This document shows, piece after piece, positions 1 through 8,130 of a stretch of DNA of 26,272 bases. A program made the position numbers and the translations under genes. The notes under the pieces are model-generated. The model made no database searches and was not told where the DNA came from. It saw only the letters and a program-made list of their open reading frames with translations. The DNA is from Deltaproteobacteria bacterium. GTDB taxonomy: Bacteria > Desulfobacterota > DSM-4660 > Desulfatiglandales > Desulfatiglandaceae. Location: positions 1 to 26,272 of the forward strand of contig JAGHEC010000125.1 in assembly GCA_021159525.1 (NCBI GenBank), in the 5' to 3' direction. The stretch's first letter is position 1. Each line of letters opens with the position of its first letter.

Positions 1-283
1 CATATTATCCAATTCTTATCAGCGATAGTAGTCATCTTTTATATGGCGATCAAGGAAATAAGTGAGACGCGTGGCCCCGGGGACAGGGAGCGGAGCGGTT
101 AACGTCTGAAAGTCCGGATATGGGGGTGGGGTTGAGGCAGACGCAGGATCATTGCCAGTTTGTAATCTTGCGGAAAGGGTAAGGCAAGGCTTGCGCGTTA
201 TGTTCCGATCAACCTGAGAGGCCCGCGCGGGCCTGGGCCATGGCTTTTGAACCATCAATTCAATTCATAAAAGGAGGACAAAT
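1..283. other. Left-edge intergenic leader of the HtrA gene
   Basis: No convincing gene is seen before the protease gene. A minus-strand reading frame at 19-258 has no ribosome binding site and no recognisable family. A perfect 16-bp GC-rich palindrome (AGGCCCGCGCGGGCCT) lies at 219-234. It could belong to a terminator for an upstream gene or to the 5' leader of the protease, but no clear T-run follows. A strong Shine-Dalgarno sequence (AAAGGAGGA, about 270-278) precedes the ATG at 284. No clear sigma-70 promoter was found by eye. Confidence 0.5.
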
Positions 284-1747
284 ATGAGGACAGGACATTT
301 ATGGGAACGATTGTGGAGGGGGAAAATCGCAGGTGCAATGGTAGTTCTTTTGGGGGGAATTTTTGCCGTTTCAACCCTTTGCACCATTCCGGACAGCCAG
401 GCAACGGGTGTAAACCTCGGGGGCGCCCCGGCAAATTTTACGGCCCTGGCCGAGCAAAACAGCCCGGCTGTGGTAAACATCCGGTCAGAGAAAAATGGGA
501 TGACGGGAAATGTTATGATGTTTCCCTTCCACCGGGGGCCGGCTCCCAAGGATGACCCGTTTCACGATTTCTTTGACCGGTTTTTCGGCGGGGGTCCCCG
601 CAGGGAGTTCAAACAGAGGAGCCTTGGTTCGGGGTTTATCCTGGACAAGGACGGTTATATCGTTACCAACAACCATGTGGTGGAAGGGGCCGACAAGATC
701 AAGGTCATTTTGAAAAGCGGAAAGGAATTTGACGCGGTGATAAAGGGCCGGGATCCCAATACGGACCTGGCCCTGATCAAGATCGAGTCAGACAACGATC
801 TCCCCGTGATGGCCCTGGGCGACTCGGACGCCCTCAGGGTGGGGGAATGGGTCCTGGCTATCGGCAACCCTTTTGGTTTGGCCCATACCGTCACCGCAGG
901 AATCATCAGTGCCAAGGGCCGGGTCATCGGTTCGGGGCCGTACGATGATTTTATCCAGACCGATGCCTCCATCAATCCCGGGAACAGCGGCGGCCCCCTG
1001 ATAAACATGGAAGGTAAGGTGGTGGGGATTAACACGGCCATCATTGCCGGGGGCCAGGGGATCGGATTTGCTATCCCTGTGAACCTAGCGAAAGGGATCA
1101 TTGAGCAGTTGAAGAACGCGGGAGAGGTTACCCGGGGCTGGCTGGGGGTGGCTATCCAGGATCTTACCGAGGAGCTGAGAGAGTATTACAACCTTGCCGG
1201 CAGGAAAGGGGTGCTCGTGACTGAGACGTTTCCTGGCGATCCGGCTGAAAAGTCAGGGATCGAACCTGGAGACATCATTCTGAAGGTCAACGGCAAGGAA
1301 GTGGGGAACAGCCGCGAATTGAGCCGGATGATTGCCGAGGCCCCGGTCGGTGAGGAGGTGCAGATCCTGGTCCTGCGTGGAAAGGATACCAAGACATTTC
1401 ATGTCGCGCTTTCCAAGCGGAAGGATACGGAGACGGCCATGTCAGGGGAAGGCCCTGCTGAACAGCATGCATTCGGCATTGCCGTGTCGGATCTCACGGC
1501 CGAGACCGCCCGGCAGTTCAATCTGAAGGACGCCGAAGGGGTGATCGTGGTGGGGGTTGAACCGGACAGCAAGGCCGAAAAGGCCGGCGTGCAAAGGGGC
1601 GACATCATCCGGGAGATCAATCACCGTCCGGTAGAGGATGTGGAAGCCTATCAACGAGAGATTAAAAGGATCGATCCCGGAGAGACCGTTTATCTCTATA
1701 TCCTGAGACCCGGGAGGGGATACGTGGCCCTTAAGCTTGTCGGATAG
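284..1747 (+). CDS. DegP/HtrA-family periplasmic serine protease (Do-like)
   Basis: This 487-aa protein is a trypsin-like protease/chaperone that degrades or refolds damaged envelope proteins in the periplasm. A basic N-terminus and hydrophobic segment (residues about 12-35) form a signal peptide or anchor. The protease domain shows the full triad: His131 in TNNHVVEG, Asp161 in DPNTDLALI, and Ser235 in the GNSGGPL motif. Two PDZ domains follow (about 275-365 and 390-480), so the protein has the classical Do architecture and a normal length. The start is set by AAAGGAGGA a few bases upstream of ATG 284. A very strong hairpin follows the stop, and the next gene (lptD) converges on it. Both genes concern the outer envelope, but they do not form an operon. 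The family assignment is secure; the exact paralogue (DegP, DegQ or MucD) cannot be settled from sequence alone. Confidence 0.97.
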   Translation: MRTGHLWERLWRGKIAGAMVVLLGGIFAVSTLCTIPDSQATGVNLGGAPANFTALAEQNSPAVVNIRSEKNGMTGNVMMFPFHRGPAPKDDPFHDFFDRFFGGGPRREFKQRSLGSGFILDKDGYIVTNNHVVEGADKIKVILKSGKEFDAVIKGRDPNTDLALIKIESDNDLPVMALGDSDALRVGEWVLAIGNPFGLAHTVTAGIISAKGRVIGSGPYDDFIQTDASINPGNSGGPLINMEGKVVGINTAIIAGGQGIGFAIPVNLAKGIIEQLKNAGEVTRGWLGVAIQDLTEELREYYNLAGRKGVLVTETFPGDPAEKSGIEPGDIILKVNGKEVGNSRELSRMIAEAPVGEEVQILVLRGKDTKTFHVALSKRKDTETAMSGEGPAEQHAFGIAVSDLTAETARQFNLKDAEGVIVVGVEPDSKAEKAGVQRGDIIREINHRPVEDVEAYQREIKRIDPGETVYLYILRPGRGYVALKLVG

Positions 1748-1765
1748 CAGCCTTTTTTCAGACAG

Positions 1766-1823
1766 CAGGACCGGAGGCTTGTCAGAGGAGCTCTCTTTGA
1801 CGGGAAGCCCGGTCCTGTTTAAA
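1766..1823 (+). terminator. Strong long hairpin after the HtrA gene
   Basis: Arms CAGGACCG (1766-1773) and CGGTCCTG (1810-1817) pair perfectly. The stem continues inwards with GGCTT/AAGCC and GTCA/TGAC, interrupted by a 2-nt bulge on the left and GGG on the right. A short TTTAAAT follows on the + strand. It starts 19 nt past the protease stop, so an intrinsic terminator for that gene is the simplest reading. The weak T-run leaves room for an mRNA-stabilising structure. The remaining 1824-1997, up to the lptD stop, holds nothing recognisable. Confidence 0.55.
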
Positions 1824-1997
1824 TCCCCCATGGAGGGATTGATGCTCAGGGATCCTGGGTGCATGACCTCGTCCAGGACCTCAGGCCTGGTCACATCCCA
1901 GCGGTCCATGTCTGCCCCATCCCCCTTGTCTGTGCGGCTGAAGCCTGAAAGGCCTTCAGGGCCGGCGATGCCTTGTATCCATAACGTGATGAAATAA

Positions 1998-4283
1998 TTA
2001 CCACTCCCCCGTATCACCCAACCCTGCCAGACGGACAAGGACCATGACATTGGTGTCCCCGTCCTCTCTGGAAGCCCCCAGCTTCAGGCCCCAGCACTGG
2101 CTCTGGTAACCCAGCCATCCGGCGCTCGAGATACTCTGGCCTGCCTCTATATCCCTCTGAAAAGACGCTCCTGCAGAGAAACCGTAAGTTAAGTTTATGT
2201 CGGCGCGACAGCTGATGTTGGTCTGCCCTTCGCCGGGGTCTTTGAAATACTGGTAGTCCACCTCGTAGGTATCGGTGCGCCCTCCGCTGCGGGCTACGGA
2301 GAGGCTCCCTGACAGGATGGATCGCGTAAAGGCGTTTTCATCGTGATCCCATCTCGCGTTTCCGCGCAGCTCGAGGGACGAGAAAGGCCTCACGATGAGC
2401 TCTGCCATGAGCGGGGTGAAGGGTCTGGCTTTGCCGTCCCGTGTCTCAGGGTCAAAATCATAACCCTGATAAAGCTTAAAGGTGCCCCACTGCTGATAGA
2501 GGATCCGGCCCTTCTTGTCTTGGAACCGGGCGTCCAGAAAGTTTTCAAGGGCAAAGGCAATCCGATTTCGGTTTCTGTCCTCGGTCTCTTCCTCATAGAT
2601 GGCCTCCAACCACGGGCTTTCGTATCTCCCCCCGCCTACCGGGGAAAACCAGGGCGTCCTGTCGGCGTTGGTGTGGTATCCCCTGTAAGTATAGGTGAGG
2701 ACCGGAGAGATCTTGTGGCGCAGCTTTTGGGCATTCAACCAATGAAGGTCATAGACCCGCTCTGCATTGGTGGTCAGTCTGGCGCTCCCCTCATAGGAGG
2801 TTTGGTATTGGTTGTTTTTCTTTCCCTGATCGTCGCGGGCCCGGAGTCCGTTGTAGGTATAGCTGAAGGACGGCTCAAACTGGACATATGGTCCCATCCA
2901 GAAGGGAAGATTGATCTGAGGAGAGATGGAGACGCTGTGACCCCTGTCGGCATCATCGCTCCAGATGTATTCGTAGCCGGATTCGAAGTTGAAAAACAGG
3001 GGCAGCTTTGCGATCTGCTCGGGGATGAGTGTGAAATTGATCCCTCCAGCCGGCTCCTGGATATTGTCTTTGATGGCAGGATCTTCCATCGGTTGATAAT
3101 AACTTCCGATCCCCTGGAGGATATACGACTCGCCGTCCCGGCTGAGCCTGAGGGCGGACCTGCGGGTGGGGGAGCGCTTTTCCTGAAAAGGCCGTCTTGA
3201 TTCTTCAGACAGGTTTTCCCTTGAGGAAAATCCCGCCAGCTTTTCCTCAAATTCTCTCAAATAGTCCTGATCGCTTACGTAATCGGCGTCAAGGCGTGCT
3301 GTAAGGTCGAGAGGGAGATCCTGGTCGGCCCAGCCCATCAGCCGGTAGCGCGTGCGGTTAGTGCGGGCAAAGGGGCTGATCTCCAGGGAATGCTTGTCTG
3401 TCATATCCTTTGTCTCTTTCCTGTCCGAAAGGATGTCGAAGGCCAGGGCGCCTTTTGAATGCACGTCCCGGATATAACGGAATTCCGCGCCCTGCATGTA
3501 TCCTCTGCTGCTCAGGCAGCGGCTGTAGAAGGTGGCATCGGTCTGATCGGATATGGCCCAGTACAAGGGGATTTCCAGCTCAGCGCCGTTCAGGGTGGAA
3601 TATCCAGCGCGGGGGGGGAGGAGACCGGACTGACGTTTGGTCTTGGCCGGAAAGATCATATAGGGGACATAGATAATGGGAAGGCCTTTCACGCGGAAGG
3701 CAGAATGTTTGACGGTGCCGTACCCCTCGATGGTGACATTGACCTCGGAGCCGGTGATGGTCCAGTCTGGGTTGGCGCCGTCGCAGGTGGTGAGGGTGCA
3801 GTCCCAGACAACATAGGAGGCCTCCCCCACTTTTTTCATACGACTCCCGTGGATGTAATAGTGATTGGCCCTCAGAAAAAGAGAGGCGCCCGTGATCTCG
3901 CCGGTCTGGGTATTGAGATTAAAGGTTCCTTTTTGGCCCTCCACCACGTCGCCTTCTGTCTCCAACCGCAATCCCCCGGAGACCCTGGCAATACCTGTTT
4001 TTACATTGAACTCGGCATACTGGGTATAAAGGGTTTGACCGGCCTTTGTGATGACCACATCCCCTTCTGCCTGGCAAGTGCCTTCCTTTTCGTTGTAGAC
4101 AAGGGTCTTCGCCGATATGTTCCACGGAAGGCCGTTATCTTTCAAAAGCCTTCTGTTTTTCAACAGGCCTCCTGCAAGGCAAGTCTCCGGGGTCAAAAAG
4201 AGGTACAGGAGGCCGATTGCCCATACAAAAAAGATTTTTAAGGGGTATTGAGGCCGAATGGCAGGATCCCTCCTTGACGGCAT
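1998..4283 (-). CDS. lptD: LptD, LPS-assembly outer-membrane protein (OstA/Imp)
   Basis: The 761-aa product is the outer-membrane beta-barrel that inserts lipopolysaccharide into the outer leaflet, working with the LptE lipoprotein and the LptA bridge. The sequence shows a hydrophobic signal peptide (about 14-37). An N-terminal OstA/LptA-like jellyroll follows (about 52-140, rich in short beta repeats such as AEGDVV and VVEGQKGTF). A conserved cysteine pair lies in CTLTTCDGANPDW. A long Tyr/Trp/Arg-rich barrel runs to the C-terminus. Length is typical. The start is debatable: ATG 4283 has no good ribosome site, while an AAGGAGG lies just inside the frame, about 9 nt before an in-frame ATT (4259). 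No lptE or lptA is visible nearby; the gene stands alone and converges with the HtrA gene. Confidence 0.95.
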   Translation of the reverse strand: MPSRRDPAIRPQYPLKIFFVWAIGLLYLFLTPETCLAGGLLKNRRLLKDNGLPWNISAKTLVYNEKEGTCQAEGDVVITKAGQTLYTQYAEFNVKTGIARVSGGLRLETEGDVVEGQKGTFNLNTQTGEITGASLFLRANHYYIHGSRMKKVGEASYVVWDCTLTTCDGANPDWTITGSEVNVTIEGYGTVKHSAFRVKGLPIIYVPYMIFPAKTKRQSGLLPPRAGYSTLNGAELEIPLYWAISDQTDATFYSRCLSSRGYMQGAEFRYIRDVHSKGALAFDILSDRKETKDMTDKHSLEISPFARTNRTRYRLMGWADQDLPLDLTARLDADYVSDQDYLREFEEKLAGFSSRENLSEESRRPFQEKRSPTRRSALRLSRDGESYILQGIGSYYQPMEDPAIKDNIQEPAGGINFTLIPEQIAKLPLFFNFESGYEYIWSDDADRGHSVSISPQINLPFWMGPYVQFEPSFSYTYNGLRARDDQGKKNNQYQTSYEGSARLTTNAERVYDLHWLNAQKLRHKISPVLTYTYRGYHTNADRTPWFSPVGGGRYESPWLEAIYEEETEDRNRNRIAFALENFLDARFQDKKGRILYQQWGTFKLYQGYDFDPETRDGKARPFTPLMAELIVRPFSSLELRGNARWDHDENAFTRSILSGSLSVARSGGRTDTYEVDYQYFKDPGEGQTNISCRADINLTYGFSAGASFQRDIEAGQSISSAGWLGYQSQCWGLKLGASREDGDTNVMVLVRLAGLGDTGEW

Positions 4284-4558
4284 TGTCCGAACGGCTCAAC
4301 CGTCCATTACCATAAAGCGCGGGGTATGACAACCGGGAATCCGGCGGCGCCGCACTGATTTCAGGATGGGTTGCGAGAGGGACTGCGCGGCATCCAGCAG
4401 GAAGCGATGTCGGCATCTTCCTGTGGCGCGGGCCAGGATGTCCTTGACATAACCGCCCGGCCTCCTTAAGAATGGACCTGCCGCTGAAATGACGGGTTTG
4501 GCGGCGCGTGAATTTCCTGCACGCAGATGGGTGCAGCTCCGGCTATATGCTGCGCTAA
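4284..4558. other. Intergenic region between lptD and the cupin gene
   Basis: This divergent spacer between lptD (-) and the cupin gene (+) contains no supported gene. Reading frames crossing it lack ribosome sites and family resemblance. A TTGACA hexamer occurs at 4444-4449 on the + strand, but the possible -10 (TAAGAA, spacing 17) matches only three of six bases, so no promoter is called. The right end merges into a half copy of the dispersed palindromic repeat. Confidence 0.4.
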
Positions 4559-4626
4559 GGCCGGAAGAAAAATCATCCTGCCCCGGTGGTATGTTCGCCT
4601 ATTATCCCCTTGAGTATTGAGCTGAT
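4559..4626 (+). repeat. Dispersed palindromic repeat, right-half copy (copy a)
   Basis: The right arm of the dispersed element is present: GAAGAAAAATCATCCTGCCC, then the TTCGCC...ATTATCCCC segment, then the terminal TATTGAGCTG. The left arm is missing or too decayed to see. The terminal TGAGCTGATA lies immediately before the AAGGAGG ribosome site of the cupin gene, so the element supplies much of that gene's 5' leader. Confidence 0.75.
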
Positions 4627-4642
4627 AATGAAGGAGGGAATC

Positions 4643-4987
4643 ATGATCATCAAGAAACTGGCGGATGCCCGGTTTAAGGATATGCCGGATCACGAAGACA
4701 TCACCAAACAGATTGTTATCGGCCCGGAGGATGGTTCCACGGAGATTGTTTTGCGCTATTTCAGAGTGGCCCCCGGCGGGTCGAGCCCATATCACCGCCA
4801 TGATTTCCCCCATCTTGTCAAGCTGGAGGCCGGGAAGGGGGTGGTCCTCGATCCGGAAGGGATAGAACATCCCCTGGTACCAGGCGATTATGTGTATATC
4901 CACGACAACGAGCCACACTGCTTCAAGAACACCGGCCCTGAATTCCTCGAGTTCATATGCATTGTCCCCGTTAGAGGAGAGGGTTAG
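4643..4987 (+). CDS. Small single-domain cupin protein
   Basis: The 114-aa product is a single cupin beta-barrel (about residues 35-110). It has metal-ligand-like histidines in the first cupin motif (PYHRHDFPH) and a second motif containing GDYVYIHDNEPHCF. This resembles small stand-alone cupins that bind a divalent metal or small ligand; the substrate cannot be inferred. The start at ATG 4643 is chosen over upstream in-frame codons because AAGGAGGG (4631-4638) sits at ideal spacing. Upstream codons would lie inside the dispersed repeat. It is a single-gene unit between lptD (divergent) and gap. Confidence 0.85.
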   Translation: MIIKKLADARFKDMPDHEDITKQIVIGPEDGSTEIVLRYFRVAPGGSSPYHRHDFPHLVKLEAGKGVVLDPEGIEHPLVPGDYVYIHDNEPHCFKNTGPEFLEFICIVPVRGEG

Positions 4988-5056
4988 CCCCTTTTTCAGG
5001 TAACCGTTCACGGGGTCTTGAGAGCTCCCTGATACAGTGATATGAGAAAATCGCAT

Positions 5057-5392
5057 CAGCTCAGTAACTGGGGGGATAACAGCGACCGTCTCAGCGGGGC
5101 AGGAAGATTTTTCTTGTGCTCCGGGCCTCCGGGCCGGTCTCTTGAGTGACATATCTGCGGGGGACACCCGCCTGCCAAGGCCAATTGAGTGTTCTTGCCA
5201 AGACTTTCGTCCCGTGGATCTGCGATGGCAGAAGGAAGTAACATGGGTAACAAGGCAATGGCGGGCAGGGTTGCCCCTTTGGCATTCCCGCATTCGTCGA
5301 GCTGCGGCTTCCCCCACTGACAAGTCACAAAGAGACGGCGCCCTCCCGGCAGTCGCGTCAGAAAAACCCTTCTGCCCCCATTTATTGAGCTG
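5057..5392 (-). repeat. Dispersed palindromic repeat with an internal insert (copy b)
   Basis: The copy is bounded by CAGCTCAG (5057-) and TTATTGAGCTG (-5392). The GGGGGATAACAGCGA end is on the left and the TCGCGTCAGAAAAACCC arm on the right. Relative to the 146-bp copy at 13079-13224 it carries about 200 extra bases (roughly 5125-5325). These hold small GC-rich hairpins such as GCGGGGGACACCCGC, but no gene or family that I recognise. The element fills most of the 443-bp spacer between the cupin gene and gap, so the gap promoter must lie in or next to it. Confidence 0.8.
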
Positions 5393-5430
5393 TTACTAGG
5401 CAACATATATTGCGGATAAGGAGGAAAAGG

Positions 5431-6432
5431 ATGTCTCTTAAAGTGGGAATCAATGGTTTTGGGAGAATTGGAAGGATGGTCTTCAGGGCGGGGATCCGCA
5501 ACTCCGAGATCGAGTTTGCGGCAATCAACGATCTTACCGACCCTGCAACGCTGGCCCACCTGTTGAAATACGACTCGGTTCATGGGACAATCGCAGCGGA
5601 GATTTCAAGTACGGAAAAGTCCCTTATCGTGGATGGAAAAGAGATCGAGATCTTCACCCAGCGGGACCCTACAAAAATCCCCTGGGGAGAACTGGGAGTC
5701 GAAACGGTCTTTGAATGCACCGGGCTTTTCAGGGACCGGGAAAAGGCTGCCGGCCATATGGATGCCGGCGCCAAGAAGGTCATCATCTCCGCACCTGCCA
5801 AGGGTCCGGACATTACGATTGTTATGGGGGTCAATGAGAACGATTATGACCCGAGAAAACACCACATCGTCTCCAATGCTTCCTGTACCACCAATTGTCT
5901 TGCGCCCCCGTGCAAGGTCTTGTTGGATAATTTCGGGATTGAAAAGGGGCTTATGACCACCACCCATGCTTACACCGGCGATCAACGGCTCCTGGATTTT
6001 CCCCACAAGGACCTCAGGAGGGCCAGGGCCGCGGCCCTCTCCATGATCCCCACCACCACCGGCGCGGCCAGGGCCGTTGCCTTGGTCCTTCCCCAGCTGG
6101 AAGGGAAAATGAACGGTATGGCCATCCGGGTTCCTACACCCAATGTGTCGGTCGTAGACCTGGTGGCCCAGTTGAAAAAAACCGCTACCGCGGATGATGT
6201 CAATCAGGCCATGAAACAGGCGGCTGAAACCAATTTAAAGGGAATTCTGGCATTCAGCGACGCCCCGCTGGTTTCCATCGATTTCAATGGCACCCCGGTT
6301 TCCTCCACTATCGACGGCCCGTCCACCATGGCCATAGGGGATATGGTCAAGGTCCTGGCCTGGTATGACAACGAATTTGGATATGCCAGCCGGATGGTGG
6401 ATCTGGCCGTCCATATGGCGCACCGGTCATAG
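5431..6432 (+). CDS. gap: Glyceraldehyde-3-phosphate dehydrogenase (phosphorylating, type I)
   Basis: The 333-aa enzyme converts glyceraldehyde-3-phosphate, NAD(P)+ and phosphate to 1,3-bisphosphoglycerate in glycolysis, and the reverse in gluconeogenesis. The Rossmann motif GINGFGRIGR is at the N-terminus and the catalytic Cys152 lies in SNASCTTNC. The PHKDLRRAR segment, the TTTGAA phosphate-site loop and the WYDNEFGY C-terminal signature are all present. Length is normal. ATG 5431 is preferred over the upstream TTG at 5410 because AAGGAGGA (5418-5425) lies just before it and the family N-terminus begins there. tpiA follows after about 64 bp, so the two are probably co-transcribed. pgk, often found between them, is absent. 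Confidence 0.97.
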   Translation: MSLKVGINGFGRIGRMVFRAGIRNSEIEFAAINDLTDPATLAHLLKYDSVHGTIAAEISSTEKSLIVDGKEIEIFTQRDPTKIPWGELGVETVFECTGLFRDREKAAGHMDAGAKKVIISAPAKGPDITIVMGVNENDYDPRKHHIVSNASCTTNCLAPPCKVLLDNFGIEKGLMTTTHAYTGDQRLLDFPHKDLRRARAAALSMIPTTTGAARAVALVLPQLEGKMNGMAIRVPTPNVSVVDLVAQLKKTATADDVNQAMKQAAETNLKGILAFSDAPLVSIDFNGTPVSSTIDGPSTMAIGDMVKVLAWYDNEFGYASRMVDLAVHMAHRS

Positions 6433-6496
6433 TATCTCATATGAGTCCCGGCAGCAGCAAGGACCTGCTGCTGCCCCACACAGGGGGAACAGGCTG

Positions 6497-7270
6497 ATGA
6501 TGTTTCAAAGAACGCCGATGATTGCCGGCAACTGGAAGATGAACCTCCGCCATTCCGAGGCGACAGCGCTTATAAAAACCATCAGACAGGGCATTGAGGG
6601 CCTCGAGGGGGTGGAAGTCCTGGTAGCGCCCCCCTTCACCCACCTGGCCGTGGCAAGGGAAGCCATTGGCGATGCCCCGATTTTTCTGGCTGGACAAAAT
6701 ATGCACTGGGAGATGAGCGGCGCCTTTACCGGTGAGATTTCCGGGAGGATGCTTCAGGGAGCCACCTGCACGCACGTCATCCTGGGGCACTCTGAAAGGC
6801 GGACCCTTTTCAACGAAACGAACGAAACCGTGGATCTCAAGGTAAGGTCCGCCACCTTTTTAGGGCTGATCCCCATCGTGTGCGTGGGCGAGACACTTGA
6901 AGAGCGGGAGGCAGGAAACACCTTCGATGTCCTGAAGACTCAGCTCGACGGGTCCCTGCGCAACTTCAAGGCGGATCAATTAATGCGGCCCTCCACAATC
7001 CTGGCTTATGAGCCGGTATGGGCCATCGGAACCGGCCGAACCGCAACTCCTGAACAGGCCCAGGAGGTGCATCGCTTTATCAGGGAATGGATCGAAACCA
7101 CCTTCAATACCGGGACTGCGGCCCAAGTTCGGATCCTTTACGGCGGCAGCGTAAAACCCGAGAATATCTCTGACCTCATGGCGCAGCCCGATATTGACGG
7201 GGCCCTTGTGGGCGGGGCGAGCCTAAAAGGCGATTCGTTCGTGCAGATCATTCGGTACAAAGGCCACTGA
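6497..7270 (+). CDS. tpiA: Triose-phosphate isomerase
   Basis: The 257-aa (beta/alpha)8-barrel enzyme interconverts dihydroxyacetone phosphate and glyceraldehyde-3-phosphate. Catalytic residues are visible: Lys in the N-terminal NWKMN, His in GHSERR, Glu in AYEPVWAIGTG, and the phosphate-binding YGGSVKP near the C-terminus. Length is typical. The likely start is ATG 6497 or the adjacent ATG 6500, preceded by CAGGGGGAA; the upstream in-frame extension overlaps gap and is not family-like. It probably forms an operon with gap. A half copy of the dispersed repeat lies 40 bp downstream, before secG. Confidence 0.97.
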   Translation: MMFQRTPMIAGNWKMNLRHSEATALIKTIRQGIEGLEGVEVLVAPPFTHLAVAREAIGDAPIFLAGQNMHWEMSGAFTGEISGRMLQGATCTHVILGHSERRTLFNETNETVDLKVRSATFLGLIPIVCVGETLEEREAGNTFDVLKTQLDGSLRNFKADQLMRPSTILAYEPVWAIGTGRTATPEQAQEVHRFIREWIETTFNTGTAAQVRILYGGSVKPENISDLMAQPDIDGALVGGASLKGDSFVQIIRYKGH

Positions 7271-7312
7271 TCGGGATTTCCATCCGGTATCGGCGAGTTA
7301 ACCCTGAGCTAT

Positions 7313-7396
7313 ATCAACTCAATAATTGGGGGGATAACAGCGAAGGCGCCACCGGGGCAGGAAGATTTTTCTTGTGCTCCGGGCCTTCGGGCTCGG
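7313..7396 (-). repeat. Dispersed palindromic repeat, half copy (copy c)
   Basis: CAACTCAATAATTGGGGGGATAACAGCGAA is followed by GGGGCAGGAAGATTTTTCTT and then a GGGCCTTCGGGC hairpin. The opposite (TCGCGTCAGAAAAACCC) arm is absent, so this is a truncated copy. It lies between tpiA and secG. The internal GC-rich hairpin could also act as a weak terminator for tpiA, though no T-run follows. Confidence 0.75.
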
Positions 7397-7441
7397 TATT
7401 GTGATTCTATTTTTGCACCCGTGGACAGCCGCGTTTTTTGG

Positions 7442-7476
7442 TTGCAAAAAAGTTCATTTTGGGGTTAATATATAAT
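7442..7476 (+). promoter_or_regulatory. Possible promoter for secG and tRNA-Leu
   Basis: A perfect TATAAT hexamer lies at 7471-7476 in a locally AT-rich stretch, with TTGCAA at 7442-7447. The spacing between these two is too long (23 nt). Either the -35 is weak, or the overlapping TTAATA at 7465-7470 (17-nt spacing from TTGCAA) is the real -10. It is about 120 nt upstream of secG. The placement is inference. Confidence 0.35.
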
Positions 7477-7592
7477 TACGGCATAAGAGATTGCACTGCT
7501 GTTCCAAAAAAGGCCAGAATGACCCGCATTGTGACGAAAGCAGCGTCAAAGGGGCGTTACGGCACGGGGCGGCGACAGAAAGAGACAGGTAA

Positions 7593-7919
7593 ATGGTACC
7601 AATTATTGTTATTCTGCATGTATGCATCTGTGTGGCGTTAATCCTGATTGTGCTTTTGCAAAAGGGCAAAGGCGCGGGTATGGGCGCCGCCTTTGGTGGA
7701 TCGAGCCAGACGGTTTTCGGGAGTGCCGGCGCCACAACCCTTCTACACAAGCTGACAACGGGCGTTGCCGTGGTATTTATGCTGACATCCCTGGGCCTTT
7801 CGCTTCTCTTCAGCCAGGGAACGACCTCCTCCATTATGGAGGATGTGACCCCGGTACAGGCGCCTGCCGCCAAGACCGATGCGCCGGCCTCCGGGGACAA
7901 GACCGAGGCAGAACCTTAA
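7593..7919 (+). CDS. secG: SecG, preprotein translocase subunit
   Basis: The 108-aa inner-membrane protein is an accessory subunit of the SecYEG channel. Two transmembrane helices (about residues 3-22 and 53-73) flank the characteristic cytoplasmic loop (QKGKGAGMGAAFGGSSQT, then VFGSAG). An Ala/Thr/Glu-rich tail of about 30 residues follows, as in many SecG proteins. The start at ATG 7593 is preceded by a modest GAGACAGG site. tpiA upstream and tRNA-Leu 12 bp downstream reproduce the common tpiA-secG-tRNA-Leu arrangement, which supports the assignment. Confidence 0.95.
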   Translation: MVPIIVILHVCICVALILIVLLQKGKGAGMGAAFGGSSQTVFGSAGATTLLHKLTTGVAVVFMLTSLGLSLLFSQGTTSSIMEDVTPVQAPAAKTDAPASGDKTEAEP

Positions 7920-7931
7920 GATGATATGCTT

Positions 7932-8018
7932 GCCGAAGTGGTGGAACCTGGTAGACACGCTATCTTGAGGGGGTAGTGGGCCACGCCCGTGCGGGTTCAA
8001 GTCCCGCCTTCGGCACCA
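7932..8018 (+). tRNA. tRNA-Leu, anticodon GAG
   Basis: The 87-nt class II tRNA has a 7-bp acceptor stem, GCCGAAG with CTTCGGC. It also has a D-arm with TGGTAGACA, an anticodon stem CTATC/GGTAG enclosing TTGAGGG (anticodon GAG), and a long variable arm. The T-arm is GCGGGTTCAAGTCCCGC, and CCA is encoded at 8016-8018. It would read CUC and CUU. It lies directly after secG and is probably co-transcribed with it. Confidence 0.95.
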
Positions 8019-8030
8019 TTTTTCTGATAG

Positions 8031-8066
8031 GGCCGTAATCTTAAGCGGTTACGGCCTTTGGCTTTT
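8031..8066 (+). terminator. Intrinsic terminator after tRNA-Leu
   Basis: A perfect 8-bp stem GGCCGTAA (8031-8038) pairs with TTACGGCC (8049-8056) over a 10-nt loop, followed by TTTGGCTTTTT on the + strand. It ends the secG/tRNA transcript. Confidence 0.75.
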
Positions 8067-8130
8067 TGGCGGGTGCGCATAGGGGCAATTGGCTGCAGTT
8101 AGGGTTTCCCCCATATCCTGACCGTCTTGC

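Noticed and set aside
19..258. 79-aa minus-strand frame at the left edge
   Set aside because: It has no Shine-Dalgarno sequence, shows a random-looking composition, and contains the 16-bp palindrome.
1737..1997. 86-aa plus-strand frame between the HtrA gene and lptD
   Set aside because: It overlaps the HtrA stop, includes the strong terminator hairpin, lacks a ribosome site, and has low-complexity Ser/Leu content.
1442..2050. 202-aa minus-strand reading frame across the 3' ends of the HtrA gene and lptD
   Set aside because: It overlaps two secure genes antisense, has no ribosome site and no family-like composition; it is a GC-driven shadow frame.
5056..5583. 175-aa minus-strand frame upstream of and into gap
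   Set aside because: It spans the dispersed repeat and the antisense of gap; its apparent protein similarity to other frames here (SSCP-type phrases) only reflects the shared DNA repeat.
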